From Heliocidaris erythrogramma (taxonomy: Eukaryota > Echinodermata > Echinoidea > Camarodonta > Echinometridae): a DNA stretch of 64,000 bases. The position numbers and the translations under genes were made by a program. The stretch is taken from positions 7,313,803 to 7,377,802 of the forward strand of contig CM046870.1 in NCBI GenBank assembly GCA_025617745.1, in the 5' to 3' direction. Below the pieces are notes generated by a model. The model was not told the DNA's origin, ran no database searches, and worked only from the letters and a program-made list of their open reading frames with translations. Shown one piece after another: positions 1 to 10,049 of the stretch (position 1 is the first letter of the stretch; the number at the start of each line of letters is the position of its first letter).

Positions 1-545
1 ATTTTACCTGTGTGTAAAGCATATACACTGTAGGGGAGCATCGTACAAAATGAATAATGCATCGGGGGCTTCGGGCGCGTTCAAATCGTGCCCAAATGTT
101 ACAGCGTAATGGCGGCCGCTTTAGGGGCTTGATATAGGCTCGATTTGGACTGTGCCATTGTAAAACGGGGTGCATCAATCCAATGTGTGTGTTGAACGAC
201 CGTGAATGCGAATTGAGCAGTCGTTACAGCTGTGGAGTGATATGTTGCATACCGTGGATGAAATGGATGAATCATGTCGTATGAGAAAGTGTAAAATTCT
301 TCCTTCCCGCGTACGCACTGTTGTGTACTCGGAGTGAGATTCGTAAATAGCAGCTCTTCTGTCCCTCCCTTCTCCGTTGCCCCCCATTGCTATAATAGAA
401 CAGCAGCGAACAAAACACCGATTTATACAGAGCAATGGCCTGGACCACCCAGCTGATCGAGCGCGTACTCGAGTCGCGTTTGTATGTGCGCACAGCTGAC
501 TAAAGCAGAATTAAACCTTCAAATTATGTGAACAAATCAGGGGGT
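1..545. other. no gene recognised
   Basis: No exon, RNA gene or transposon terminus is recognised. Short open frames on the minus strand (175-493) have low-complexity Ser/Arg/Cys composition, overlap each other and have no family resemblance. The LINE fragment to the right begins after an in-frame TGA at 545-547. Confidence 0.5.
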
Positions 546-556
546 GAGAAATTCAT

Positions 557-890
557 ATGGACAACTGTACTAAGTCTCAGTTGGATAGACTCCCAGTTAT
601 ACAAAAACGGGTGATGAGAATAATTTTGAAAAAGCCTAGACTAGCTCCGTCTAAAATATTATTCTTTGAAAATAAAGCGTTGAGACTAAACGATTTGTTT
701 TATTACCAGTTAGGCAGTTTAATTATGTATCAAGCACGAATTCACGAATTGCCTCAGGTTTTACAATCAATGTTTAAAACGAATGATGGAATACATAGGC
801 ATTCTACACGACAATCATCTTTCTTTCATTTACCACTTCTTCGTACTCAGTTTGCCCAGAAAACATTAATCTACACTGGGCCCTTCCATT
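557..890 (+). pseudogene. LINE reverse transcriptase C-terminal fragment
   Basis: The open frame from the Met at 557 runs through the RT C-terminal (post-thumb) region. It carries the conserved QKR block near residue 16 and the HSTRQ block near residue 81. After residue ~111 the frame enters the inserted transposon and terminates in unrelated sequence at 937. The fragment has no RT catalytic motif, so it cannot act alone. Class assignment rests on the parallel with the minus-strand LINE in this window; the exact clade is not determined. Confidence 0.75.
889..890. repeat. left TT target duplication
   Basis: TT immediately precedes the CACTGTTA terminus and is repeated at 2693-2694 after the other terminus. 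Removing the insertion plus one TT restores an uninterrupted LINE reading frame, which independently supports the 2-bp duplication. Confidence 0.7.
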
Positions 891-2692
891 CACTGTTAAA
901 ACATGTATTAAAAAACTACGGATTAAAAAAATGTTGATTAAAAATCGCTCAACATTGGTTATAAAATGAATGTTGGTTAAAAATGACTTTTAATCTTGCG
1001 TGGGTTAAAAAAATTGTTGATTAAAATTATTGTTTTTATTCTTGTTGGTTACTTTGTAACCAACATTGATTAAAAACAGTGTTCTCTGCTTTCCCGCCAA
1101 ACTGATAGTGCTAACTGTCAAGACACTTTATCTTATTGTTGGTTAAAAGTTTGATCAAAGTTGATTAAAATACCAATCGCGTGACCGAACAGCGCATGCG
1201 CATATGGATTTGGAACAAATTCGCTGCGCACAAATCTATCACAGAAATTGTTTGCGATAAAAATGGAAGGCATTGTCATTCAAGTCGCTGAATGAGTGGG
1301 GACTTTCAAAGAGTTTGTCGGCGCGTTTGAAGGTGAGAAACTATTATTCATATATGTGATTGTTGTCCAGCTTAATCTTGGGAAAAAATACATCTACATA
1401 GATCTACAACTTCGCGCATGTCCATATTTCGCGGACAGGGCAATATGACAAACACTGAAACTAGAACAGTTTTTTGAGAAAAAGATATAAGCACCAATGT
1501 AGGCGTAGGCGTAGTCTACCGGTGGGCCTGCCTTAGTCAAGTCTAGTCCAGGTCTGAGAAGGTCGAACTTACCAAACCGCTGAAAGTAGATCACTGAGTA
1601 GATCTATTTCGTTATAAGGCTAGCTAGACAACAATTACAGATATGAAAAGAGTTGATTAAAATACCAATCGCGTGACCGAACAGCGCATGCGCATATGGA
1701 TTTGGAACAAATTCGCTGCGCACAAATCTATCACAGAAATTGTTTGCGATAAAAATGGAAGGCATTGTCATTCAAGTCGCTGAATGAGTGGGGACTTTCA
1801 AAGAGTTTGTCGGCGTGTTTGAAGGTGAGAAACTATTATTCATATATGTGATTGTTGTCCAGCTTAATCTTGGGAAAAAATAGATCTACAGTGTGCTCTT
1901 TCTTTCTAATTTAAACGGCTTGGGAGCAAGTTCGACCTGCTCGATCTGGACTAGACTTGGCTAAGCCAGGCCCATCGGTAGATTTACCGACTGCGCCTAT
2001 GGTAGCGAGGAGGCGACGCCGGCGGTATGGCGGTGTGTTCAACTTCGCGCATGTCCATATTTCGCGGACAGGGCAATATGACAAACACTGAAACTAGAAC
2101 AGTTTTTTGAGAAAAAGATATAAGCACCAATGTAGGCGTAGGCGTAGTCTACCGGTGGGCCTGCCTTAGTCAAGTCTAGTCCAGGTCTGAGAAGGTCGAA
2201 CTTACCAAACCGCTGAAAGTAGATCACTGAGTAGATCTATTTCGTTATAAGGCTAGCTAGACAACAATTACAGATATGAAAAGAGTTTCTCCGGGGAGTT
2301 TCTCATCAAATAAATCTAACCAACAAATGGTTAAAAATTTAACCAACAATTTGTTTAAGTTTAATCAACACCATTTTAACCAATGTTGAGCAAAATATGA
2401 TTAACCAACAAATGGTTAAACATTTAACCAACAAAATAAAACTAACCAACAAATGGTTAAACATTTAACCAACAATATGTTTTAGTTTAATCAACACCAA
2501 TTTAACCAACGTTGAGCAAAATACGATTAACCAACAATTGATTAAAACTTTTAATCGACCACAGGTTAAACTTTAATCAACAGGCCGTTGATTAAAGTTT
2601 TAACCTACAAATGTGTGGTTCACCTGGTAACCCTCGGTTGATTAAAATTTTAACCAACAAGATTAAAAATTTTAATCAACGTTCTAACAGTG
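891..2692. mobile_element. CACTG-ended DNA transposon, non-autonomous
   Basis: The element is 1,802 bp, beginning CACTGTTA and ending TAACAGTG. Subterminal arms (about 891-1180 and 2300-2692) are rich in inverted copies of TTGATTAAAA/TTGGTTAAAA, including a shared block around TCGCTCAACATTGGTT (left) and its complement (right, about 2372-2398). A CAC terminus and a 2-bp duplication fit the CACTA/Mirage/Chapaev (CMC) superfamily, whose CACTA and Mirage branches make 2-3-bp duplications. No transposase frame is present; the internal ORFs at 1394-1594 and 2039-2227 are the two copies of an internal duplication, not a known protein. Superfamily placement is inference from the ends. Confidence 0.7.
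1160..2284. repeat. internal tandem duplication of transposon
   Basis: Copy 1 is 1160-1651 and copy 2 is 1652-2284. Both begin GTTGATTAAAATACCAATCG and end at CAGATATGAAAAGA, and are nearly identical by eye. Copy 2 carries about 140-150 bp more (roughly 1885-2038), a stretch absent from copy 1, so either copy 1 lost it or the copies arose by an unequal event. Confidence 0.8.
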
Positions 2693-3355
2693 TTGGAATC
2701 ATCTTGATTCAAATCTAAAGCAAGCTTCCTCTCTTAAATCTTTTAGAAGAAATCTTAAACATTATCAAATTAGCTCTTACAGTGTATAAGTCCATAACAA
2801 CTGTACAGGATTTGGTTTTCTGCCCGTGTCTAAACAGAACATAGAAGATTATCCTTCAAGACATCTTTTTAATCATACTTCATACACATACATGTATTAT
2901 GTGTATAGATCTGGTTTTTCTACTACTATATAAACCCAATAGGCTGACATTAACTGCTAGTATACTAGTTCATATGCTTATTTTATTTTGATGTTTTAGC
3001 GATGTTTGTGTGTGTATTGTTGTTGCTTTTTCCCCTTTTACACACGTCTTGTCTCGTCTCTTTACTACTATATGTATACATATTTGCATAAATGTATTTC
3101 TTAATTCTCTCTGTTATTGGGGAACCTAGTTTTAACAAACTGTGCTTTTCCTTAGGTTCTCCCATGATACTGCTTTTTTCTATTGATTAATGTAAATTTT
3201 CCACTTTTGACTGTATGTACATGTACATTGGAAATGTTATTGATTATGATAGATTCTAAATTTTGAACGATGTATGCTCACCAATTGTAATGTTCATGGC
3301 AGATTTCTGCAGTATTATGAAATAAATTCATTCATTCATTCATTCATTCCCCATT

Positions 3356-3430
3356 CGACCTGGTCGAGTTGTCCAGGGTATTGGGTCGAGTTGTCTTGGG
3401 TCGAGCTGTCCGGTGGTCGGGTTGTCCCGG
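3356..3430. repeat. degenerate GGTCGAGTTGTCC-like short repeats
   Basis: Four diverged copies of a GGTCGAGTTGTCC-like unit lie between the LINE tail and the tRNA. No function is indicated. Confidence 0.5.
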
Positions 3431-3505
3431 ATTCAATTAGCAACTCCTGCGCATGCGCATGTCATAACAGTATGATATACAATAAATCTCCCTTCACACT
3501 CGGCG

Positions 3506-3578
3506 GCCTCGTTAGCGCAGTAGGCAGCGCGTCAGTCTCATAATCTGAAGGTCGTGAGTTCGATCCTCACACGGGGCA
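3506..3578 (+). tRNA. tRNA-Met (CAT), elongator type
   Basis: This 73-nt sequence folds as a full cloverleaf. The acceptor stem GCCTCGT (3506-3512) pairs with ACGGGGC (3571-3577), followed by discriminator A. The A-box region TTAGCGCAGTAGGC and B-box GGTTCGA-like GAGTTCGATCC are intact. The anticodon CAT is at 3539-3541 (positions 34-36). The body resembles metazoan elongator tRNA-Met; it lacks initiator-tRNA features. No intron is present and CCA is not encoded, as usual in eukaryotes. A T-run follows 10 nt downstream, consistent with a functional Pol III gene. Confidence 0.93.
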
Positions 3579-3588
3579 GGCTGCTCAC

Positions 3589-3603
3589 TTTTTTTTTTTT
3601 TTT
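3589..3603 (+). terminator. Pol III T-run terminator
   Basis: A run of about 15 T begins 11 nt after the tRNA-Met discriminator base, the expected RNA polymerase III termination signal. Confidence 0.8.
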
Positions 3604-4804
3604 ACCCCCCCCCCCCCCCCCCCCAATTCTCTCATCATATTTTCAGACACGTTTAACTCCCCCCTTAGTCTTAGAGCACAGAAATTTGCCCTCAAGCCTC
3701 AAACCTAGCCACCACCTTTTTTTCTATTAAACCCCAGACACCAAAAAACATGACCCTGAATGGTTTTGAAAAAGGTTGGTTTTTAGTCTTCAGCTTGGAG
3801 TAGGTTGGGATGCAATTTCCCCTTTTCCACATTCTGTCTCTATTTTTCTTTTGCGCTCTTTCCTCATTTCGCTAGTCGGATGATGGGTGGGGGCACTTTG
3901 ATCCAGTGCTCCCCGCAGCTATACGCTATTATGTCTTCTCTGGAATTCGAAGCAAATAAAATCCGTACTTATGAATAGTAAAACTAAATAATTTTTTAAT
4001 CTTCAAGACAGCGTTGATTTCAAGGATTCGAAGATCTTGTACAATCAAAGAATGCTTTTATGACGCCAATTAAAGCTATTCCCTCATGTAATTTCAGGAT
4101 CGTGTTGGTCAAATTTATCAATGGTAATTTTATACTATTTTTTTCATTAAAGAAAAAAATGAATATGATGCAAGTCATTTCTTTTTCACAATTTTTCTAC
4201 CATGATATTTTGGTTTGTTTTGTAGTGTAGAGACGGTTGTCCATATTCATTTGATGCTTGTGGAAGATTTGTCTCACACGTCAATATTTGCAGGCCGTTC
4301 TCACTAGTTTCCATCCACTGACAAAACCGTCGTGTGTGTGTGTATAATATATATAATAAAACAAGATATAAGTTCTGCTTCAGAATTGTAAATGTAGAGA
4401 TGAATATAGTAAACAAGTGTCATATGAAAGGGCAAAAAATGAACTTTCTAGAAATTATCTCTTTTTAAGATATCTTTGGCCAAACGACTTTGTGGTACCC
4501 CTATTTCCTATAATTATGGTCTTTATTCACTCATGCGTGAAGTATGTATCATAATGAGTGGCATCAAATGAAAGAAGAGGTTCCAAGCTTTACAATTATG
4601 TGTCATTTATTAATCATAATTGTGATTGAGATATGGTTAAAACATCAATAAATCTCGGTTTCGTTTTTTTTCTGGGACGCACTGTATATATCTATACAGT
4701 ATATAGAAGTCTATCTCCTATACGGCGAGGCGAATCCCAACAATGCGGTTTGAGTCCGTCACAATAGAAATTCGACGTTAAAGCGAAGGCGAACGTGCAT
4801 TAAT
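3604..4804. other. no gene recognised
   Basis: The stretch starts with a poly-C run (about 3606-3624), then AT-rich sequence with small CA/TA microsatellites (near 4330-4360 and 4680-4710). No exon or transposon end was recognised. The minus-strand open frame at 4186-4416 has no family resemblance. Confidence 0.45.
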
Positions 4805-4916
4805 GCGAATTTCAATTCAATTAAATTAAATTCAAATTTATTTTCCACTTCCATAGAAATCACAACATTTCATGAATAACAAAAAATGGAACAAAACATT
4901 CCACAATTTAGGACCA

Positions 4917-5399
4917 TCATAGATAAAAGTTTTTTTTTGCGAAGGAAGTTCGAAGTAATGGCAAATGATACTCTTCTGATTGTCTAGTTGAATGTTGGTG
5001 AAAAGAACGATTTATAAAAAACATATTATTAAAATAATTTGGCAGCAAATCATTAGTATATGTGTACATAAATTGACCTAATTGAAGCAAATATAAATCT
5101 TTTACTTTCAGAATATTACTATCATAAAACAACGGATCAGTGTGTGCACGGAAATTTGCCTGGCAAATAATTCTAACTGCTCTCTTTTGCAACAATAAAA
5201 GTTTGTCCAAAATGGTGTGGTGAGCGTTACCCCATGCAAGTAAGCCATAACTCAGATAAGGTAATGTTAAGGATGAATATAATGTTAATAATGCTGAAGG
5301 TGGGAGTTGTGTCTTAAGTCTATTTAGTATACCAATGTTGCGTGAAATTTTTTTTAGAAATATTATCAATATGAACCTTCGATGAAAGCTTATTGTCAA
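4917..5399 (-). pseudogene. LINE RT C-terminal region
   Basis: The 160-residue frame holds the post-catalytic RT region. It has a helical ILNRLKTQLP stretch, LPYLSYGLLAWGN (the usual Y-W-G block), LLLLQKRAVRII, and a final HQHSTRQ and HLPLLRTSFAKK segment, then a stop. The same blocks appear in the truncated LINE at 557-890, so the two are related. The upstream part of the domain lies in another frame, separated by a frameshift near 5400-5510. Confidence 0.75.
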
Positions 5400-5503
5400 T
5401 TATTACACCTAGAAACTTAGAATGTGAAACCTTTTCCAAAGGGGTGTCATCAATAAATATATCACCTGGCAAAGAATCAGTTGAGTTACTAAAAAGAATA
5501 TTA

Positions 5504-6440
5504 TTAAGTCTTTTGTAAATTTAAAGACAGCCTATTGGCTCGGATCCATTGAATAATTTTTTTAAATTCAGAATTTACAATTTTAACAAGGGTATTTGGG
5601 TTCGTATGTGAAAAGAACAAATTGGTATCATCAGCGAATAATATAAGAGACGCCATATCTGACGATATATACAAATCATTGATATAGATTATGAACAAAA
5701 GCGGGCCAAGCAAACTACCTTGAGGAACCCCACAATTAATATTTCGTAATTCAGAAGTGTGACCATCCAGAAATACAAATTGTTTCCTATTGGAAAGGTA
5801 ACTCCTGAACCACTCCAAGGCCTTCCCACGTATACCATTATGAGAAAGTTTATGAAGCAAAATATCATGGTTAATCGTGTCGAAGGCCTTGGAGAAGTCC
5901 AGAAGTATTCCAAACATAATGATTAGAGGAATCGAAAGCATGAGCTACCCTTTCAACAAGTGATAATAAAGCATGACTAGTGCTATGTTTCTCTCTAAAA
6001 CCAAATTGATAATCACAAAAAATATCATGATCTTTCAAAAAAGCAATTGTTCTTTTATATACAAGTTTTTCTAAAACCTTCGAAAGAGATGATAATAAAG
6101 AAATCGGGCGATAATTATTCACATCCTGATTATAACCCTTCTTAAATAGAGGAATGACTTTTGCAATTTTCATAATATTAGGTACTTCTCCATTTAAGAA
6201 AGACAAATTAAAGATATGAACCAATGGATCTACAATGAAAGGTATTACCCCCTTTAAAATAATGTTATTAATATTATCAAAACCAGAACTTTTCTTATTA
6301 TTCAAATGAGATACAATATCTATTATTTCATATCTGTGAGTTGGAACAAAGCAAATAGAATTTGTATTTGGGGGGCTTAAAAAATCAGTGAAAGATTTTT
6401 CTGATTGTGGTATATTTTGTGCTAAAGTCTCACCAATCAA
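5504..6440 (-). pseudogene. LINE reverse transcriptase (frameshifted)
   Basis: Two overlapping minus frames encode most of the RT palm and fingers. The first (6440-5871) has KSSGFDNI, AKVIPLFKKG, YRPISLLSSLSKVLEK and YQFGFREKHST blocks. The second (5941-5504) has LLDFSKAFDTINH (catalytic Asp of motif A), GVPQGSLLGPLLFIIYINDL, and FADDTNLF with the paired catalytic Asp residues, then LSLNLQKT. A frameshift lies near 5900-5940 between the FREKH and SKAFD blocks. Catalytic residues are intact but the frame is broken. Confidence 0.85.
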
Positions 6441-6915
6441 AGAAAAATGTGTATTAAAAAATATTTACAATCATATCAGAATTATCAATCTCAACATTGT
6501 CCCTTTTTATTTTAATAATATCATTTTTGTTATTGACTAAATTCATAGCTTGTTTAAGAATTTTCCAAGTATTCTGCATATCACGTTCATACAACTCTAA
6601 GCGATTCACGAAATATTTCTTCTTTTCAAAACGCAAAATTCTAATCAAAGCATTCTTATATGAAGTATATTTAATTTTGGTTCTATCTGTAAAATCTGAT
6701 TTATACTTGTAGTACAACTTATTCTTTTTATTAATACATCTTAGAAGAGAGATTTCGATATCCAGGGAAGTCTATATAGGGGTAATTTTATAATTATTTA
6801 CTTTATCTCTTTTTAAGGGAATACATGCATCTAACTCTTCATTAAGGATATCTAAAAAATTATTGTACGAACTATTTACATCATCAGTGTTATAAACATT
6901 TGGCCAATCAGCGTG

Positions 6916-7830
6916 CTATAAACTGGCTCCAAGTTTTGCTATATTCTCGGGGGAAGCTCGACGTATTAATGGACGAGGCCGTACACCGTTGGCTAAATTT
7001 GAAAGTGTAAACTGAGTAAAAATGGGATAATGATCAGATACATCAGAAAGTATAATGTATGAATCAGGATGTGGAATGATATTACTAAAGATATTATCAA
7101 TCACCGTCGCAGAATTATTAGTAACACGAGTGGGCATCGAAACAAGTGGGAAGAATGAATTAGATAAAAATATTTCCAAAAAATCATGACATAAATTATC
7201 AGTATCATATTTTAATAAATTGATATTGAAATCACCCATTATAAAACAATCTTTATTATTCATTACCGAATTATTTAAAATATCGGTTAGAGACGATAAA
7301 AAATCTAAAGTATTACTACTTGGGGGTCGATAAATTACTCCAATTATCACATTTTTCCGACCTGGTAATAAAATTTCAATAAAGAGGGCTTCCAAAATAT
7401 TATTCATTATAGCAATATCATTGCAGACATTGTAAGAATATTTTTTAGAAAGATATAGACCAACACCATCAAAGTGTTTAATAATATTCCTAATGTTCAA
7501 ATGAAATAAAGAAAATGTAACTTTATTATTACTACACATAATGTCTTTGAATTGATTGTTATTTATGTACTCAGTTAGAGAATTGGCGATAGTCTCATCA
7601 TATCGATCATCAGGAAGAGAATTGAACGCTAAATTATTATGTAACGTATCCATTTCGAATTTGATAACAAAAGGATGTCGTGACAATATAGTAATATAAC
7701 GTACAGTAAAAAAAATTGGAAAATTCAAATTTAGTAAAGAGAGAATCGGTCTGTATGGACAACATATTGGGAATAAAAGAAAAAGAAGAAAATATACACG
7801 GATATACATAGACAAACGAAACACAAACAT
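6916..7830 (-). pseudogene. LINE AP-endonuclease domain with deletion
   Basis: The 304-residue frame covers an APE-type endonuclease. FSLFHLNIRNIIKHFDG (about residues 105-121) is the domain start. GVIYRPPSSN, GDFNINLL (catalytic Asp-Phe-Asn) and SDVSDHYPIF (catalytic Ser-Asp-His) follow. The expected segment with the LTET catalytic Glu between the start and the VGLYLSKK stretch is missing, so the domain has a deletion. The upstream residues have no clear homology and may be 5' leader read in frame. Confidence 0.8.
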
Positions 7831-7960
7831 TTAACATTTACGACTAAATTACAAGAGATCTCTGCAGGCTTGGAGAACAAACGATATACATCCGAAAAAA
7901 CGTAACAAAGTATTTCAAAGCAACAACATTATCTTGAACTCCCTAATATAAACAAAGAAG

Positions 7961-9218
7961 TAAGAAATAGATTATCACTGTCAAACTTTGTCATAAATAT
8001 ACGCAACAAACAATGAATATAACAGAAATAATGCATTTTACTTTCAATGTTTCAGAAAAACACAAAAACCCGTCATTATTAAATAATTATTTACACACAT
8101 GATTTTGATTCAATACAACTGCGCATCGTGGCAAACTATGAGCAAAACATCCCGAAGGCCAAAAAAAGTAAAAAAATTTACAAACGGCAACAACAAAAGC
8201 ATTCTGCCTCTTCATAATACTAATGCCCGGTAAGTCACGAGACGCCACCGCGTTAAAATAAGAAAAAAAAATGTATCAAGTTATAAGTGTCAATATCAAC
8301 AGTAATACAATCTTTAGAGCATGAATTAAACATGTTGAAAGGACGACGAGCAAGGTATGAGCTCAGAGCTATGAAAAGGTGGCAAAGCATAACTTAATTA
8401 GAAAACGTGATCTGTAATCAGACAATAGCACAAACTTCTCAATTCCAAACCCATGACCGTGTTTACTCAAGCTTGAAGGTCCGAGACAACGGAGATGCCA
8501 ATTCCACAGAACAAAAAATACGACAGAAAATAGGACTCAAAACCCCCAAATAATCTGTCGAACAAAAGCCTCCATCATAAGAGAAAGCAATTAGCCAATT
8601 CGAAAGCATTCCCCAACTTTCATTCCAGTGACTGAAGGCAGTGTTCACAATTCCAAGTGTACGACAAAACAAAAAAAAAAAATATTTGTTTTTAATATGC
8701 TTCCTCTCATGAAAAGACACCCAGCTCAGCTGCCTCAAACATTCCGACCAAACGCAATAAGACTGTAATGTATTTTGAACTATATTGATCAATAAATATT
8801 TTGAATTTGTCATGTAAGTCATATCACGAGGAGTGTAAATATAATAAACTGCTTCATTTGCGAAGAATCAACATTAACATTCAAAAAAATTCAAAATTCA
8901 CACACAGAACATTTCTGTTCGTTATAACAGACATTGTCACATGCAAACTTATCAACATTTAAATGAAGCAGTTCACAGACTTCAAATTGAATTAAACCAG
9001 ATATTTATCAATTCAGTCGCTTTTTGTTCATTACGACAATGTTTTTAAAAAAAATCAAGATGAACTGAATTATATGAACCCATATCAGTTCAAAAACTTA
9101 ATTCCATTCAACAAGCATGCAAACAACAAAAAAGTATATATGTCATTATGTCCATTTTGTTTGTTAAATCAGATCTTAACATTTGCCGGTCATGTGCAAG
9201 CTTATCAAAATTAGTTCA
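7961..9218. repeat. AT-rich dispersed repeat, gypsy insertion host
   Basis: No gene is seen. Sequences here recur at 17.1-17.7 kb: a GATTTTGATTCAATAC...GCATCGTGGCAAACT block (8102-8140 versus about 17357-17400) and a TTTGTTTGTTAAATC...TTTGCCGGTCAT block (about 9158-9192 versus 17296-17332). The LTR element inserted into this repeat, because its right flank continues with sequence that also recurs near 17410-17525. Repeat class is unknown; no terminal structure or coding capacity was identified. Confidence 0.55.
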
Positions 9219-9222
9219 CATA
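9219..9222. repeat. left CATA target duplication
   Basis: CATA directly precedes the TG of the left LTR and is repeated at 14318-14321 directly after the CA of the right LTR. A 4-5-bp duplication is normal for Ty3/gypsy elements. Confidence 0.85.
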
Positions 9223-9922
9223 TGTAGTATTTTCCTCATCCTCACTTCATCTTTTCTTTCATTTCTCACTTTCACTTATTGTACAAAGTCATTTTGAGAG
9301 GACATTGCCCTTTCTACCAGAAGTCACAACCACCCCTATGTTATCACATTTATCTATCAACAAGTGGTCAGCTGCATGGCCATATCGCCATGCCCATCGC
9401 ACATTAATGACTCACCCTCAATTCAAGGATTTTCAACAATACTCCCTTTCTTCTTCATCCTGCCACACTAGCAAGGGATAAGAACAAACACTTTTCATCT
9501 CCATCTTTGCTAGACACACTTCTCAAAGTTTTCTCATCGAGTTAACACGTTAATTTGAGGATGTCATCTCTTCACTTCTGAATTTGTTTCCTGCACTTCA
9601 ATTGGAGCAATTTCTACAATTCTCTACTTTACATTCTATACTCCATCATCTCACCTGGAGGAATTTCTATTTCATCATATTATTCTCTGCAATTCACTCA
9701 GAGAACAGTCCAAATCTCGCTTGTGCTAGCCAAGTAGTTTTGTGATCATTTCTGTGGTGATACCTGTGTAAATATATATTTGAATCGGATTGTGCAATAT
9801 TTGGAAACGTTTGACATTTTGGAGGATCCATGTCCGGTTAACCCCTGCACGCATAAAGTCGGTAAGTGGTGATTGCTTCTTATTCCCATCTCGCATTATA
9901 AGTAGCGACCAAAACCGCTACA
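9223..9922 (+). repeat. left LTR
   Basis: 700 bp from TGTAGTAT to CGCTACA, with TG...CA ends. It matches 13620-14317 along its whole length by eye; the only difference noticed is AAAACC versus AACC near the 3' end. A TTATAAGTAG stretch near 9893-9902 lies just upstream of the LTR end. Confidence 0.93.
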
Positions 9923-9923
9923 C

Positions 9924-9940
9924 TGGTGACCCCGACGTGA
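9924..9940 (+). promoter_or_regulatory. primer-binding site for tRNA-Trp
   Basis: TGGTGACCCCGACGTGA starts one base after the LTR. It is the exact complement of the 3' 17 nt (with CCA) of metazoan tRNA-Trp. This is the primer for minus-strand DNA synthesis, and tRNA-Trp priming is diagnostic of CsRn1 elements. Confidence 0.9.
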
Positions 9941-10049
9941 TCTAAACCCGACCAACGTGCTGAGTAACATACATCCTTCGTCAAATTGTTTTCATTTATT
10001 GTCTTCCTTTCTTCATTTATATGGTCGGCTCATTTTTCATCTCCTCAAC

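Larger units (their letters stand above)
548..3349 (+). mobile_element. 5'-truncated LINE, interrupted
   Basis: This is the 3' part of a CR1/Jockey-type non-LTR retrotransposon. Residues from about 557 onward match the C-terminal region of such reverse transcriptases: an LQKR-like VIQKRVMRII block, then HRHSTRQ and HLPLLRTQFAQK. The same blocks occur in the minus-strand LINE at 4.9-5.4 kb. The frame is cut at 890 by a DNA transposon and resumes at 2695 with WNHLD and a Lys/Arg-rich SLKSFRRNLKHYQ end, stopping near 2787-2789. A 3' UTR of about 540 bp ends in an (ATTC)n tail at about 3329-3349, typical of CR1-like 3' ends. The endonuclease and most of the RT are absent, so it is a dead 5'-truncated copy. 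Confidence 0.8.
4805..7960 (-). mobile_element. decayed CR1/Jockey-group LINE
   Basis: A minus-strand non-LTR retrotransposon contains, in order, endonuclease (about 7540-6960), linker (6890-6454), reverse transcriptase (6440-5504) and RT C-terminal region (5399-4917). It ends on the minus strand in AT-rich tail sequence with TTGAATT/AATTTAA repeats near 4850-4805. The FADD catalytic box, SLFHLNIR endonuclease start and YRPP/GDFN/SDH boxes point to the CR1/Jockey group. Several frameshifts and stops and an internal endonuclease deletion show it is inactive. The 5' limit is uncertain because no clear upstream ORF1 or terminus was found. Confidence 0.85.

Noticed and set aside
175..493. Overlapping minus ORFs
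   Set aside because: No motif, no splice support, low-complexity composition.
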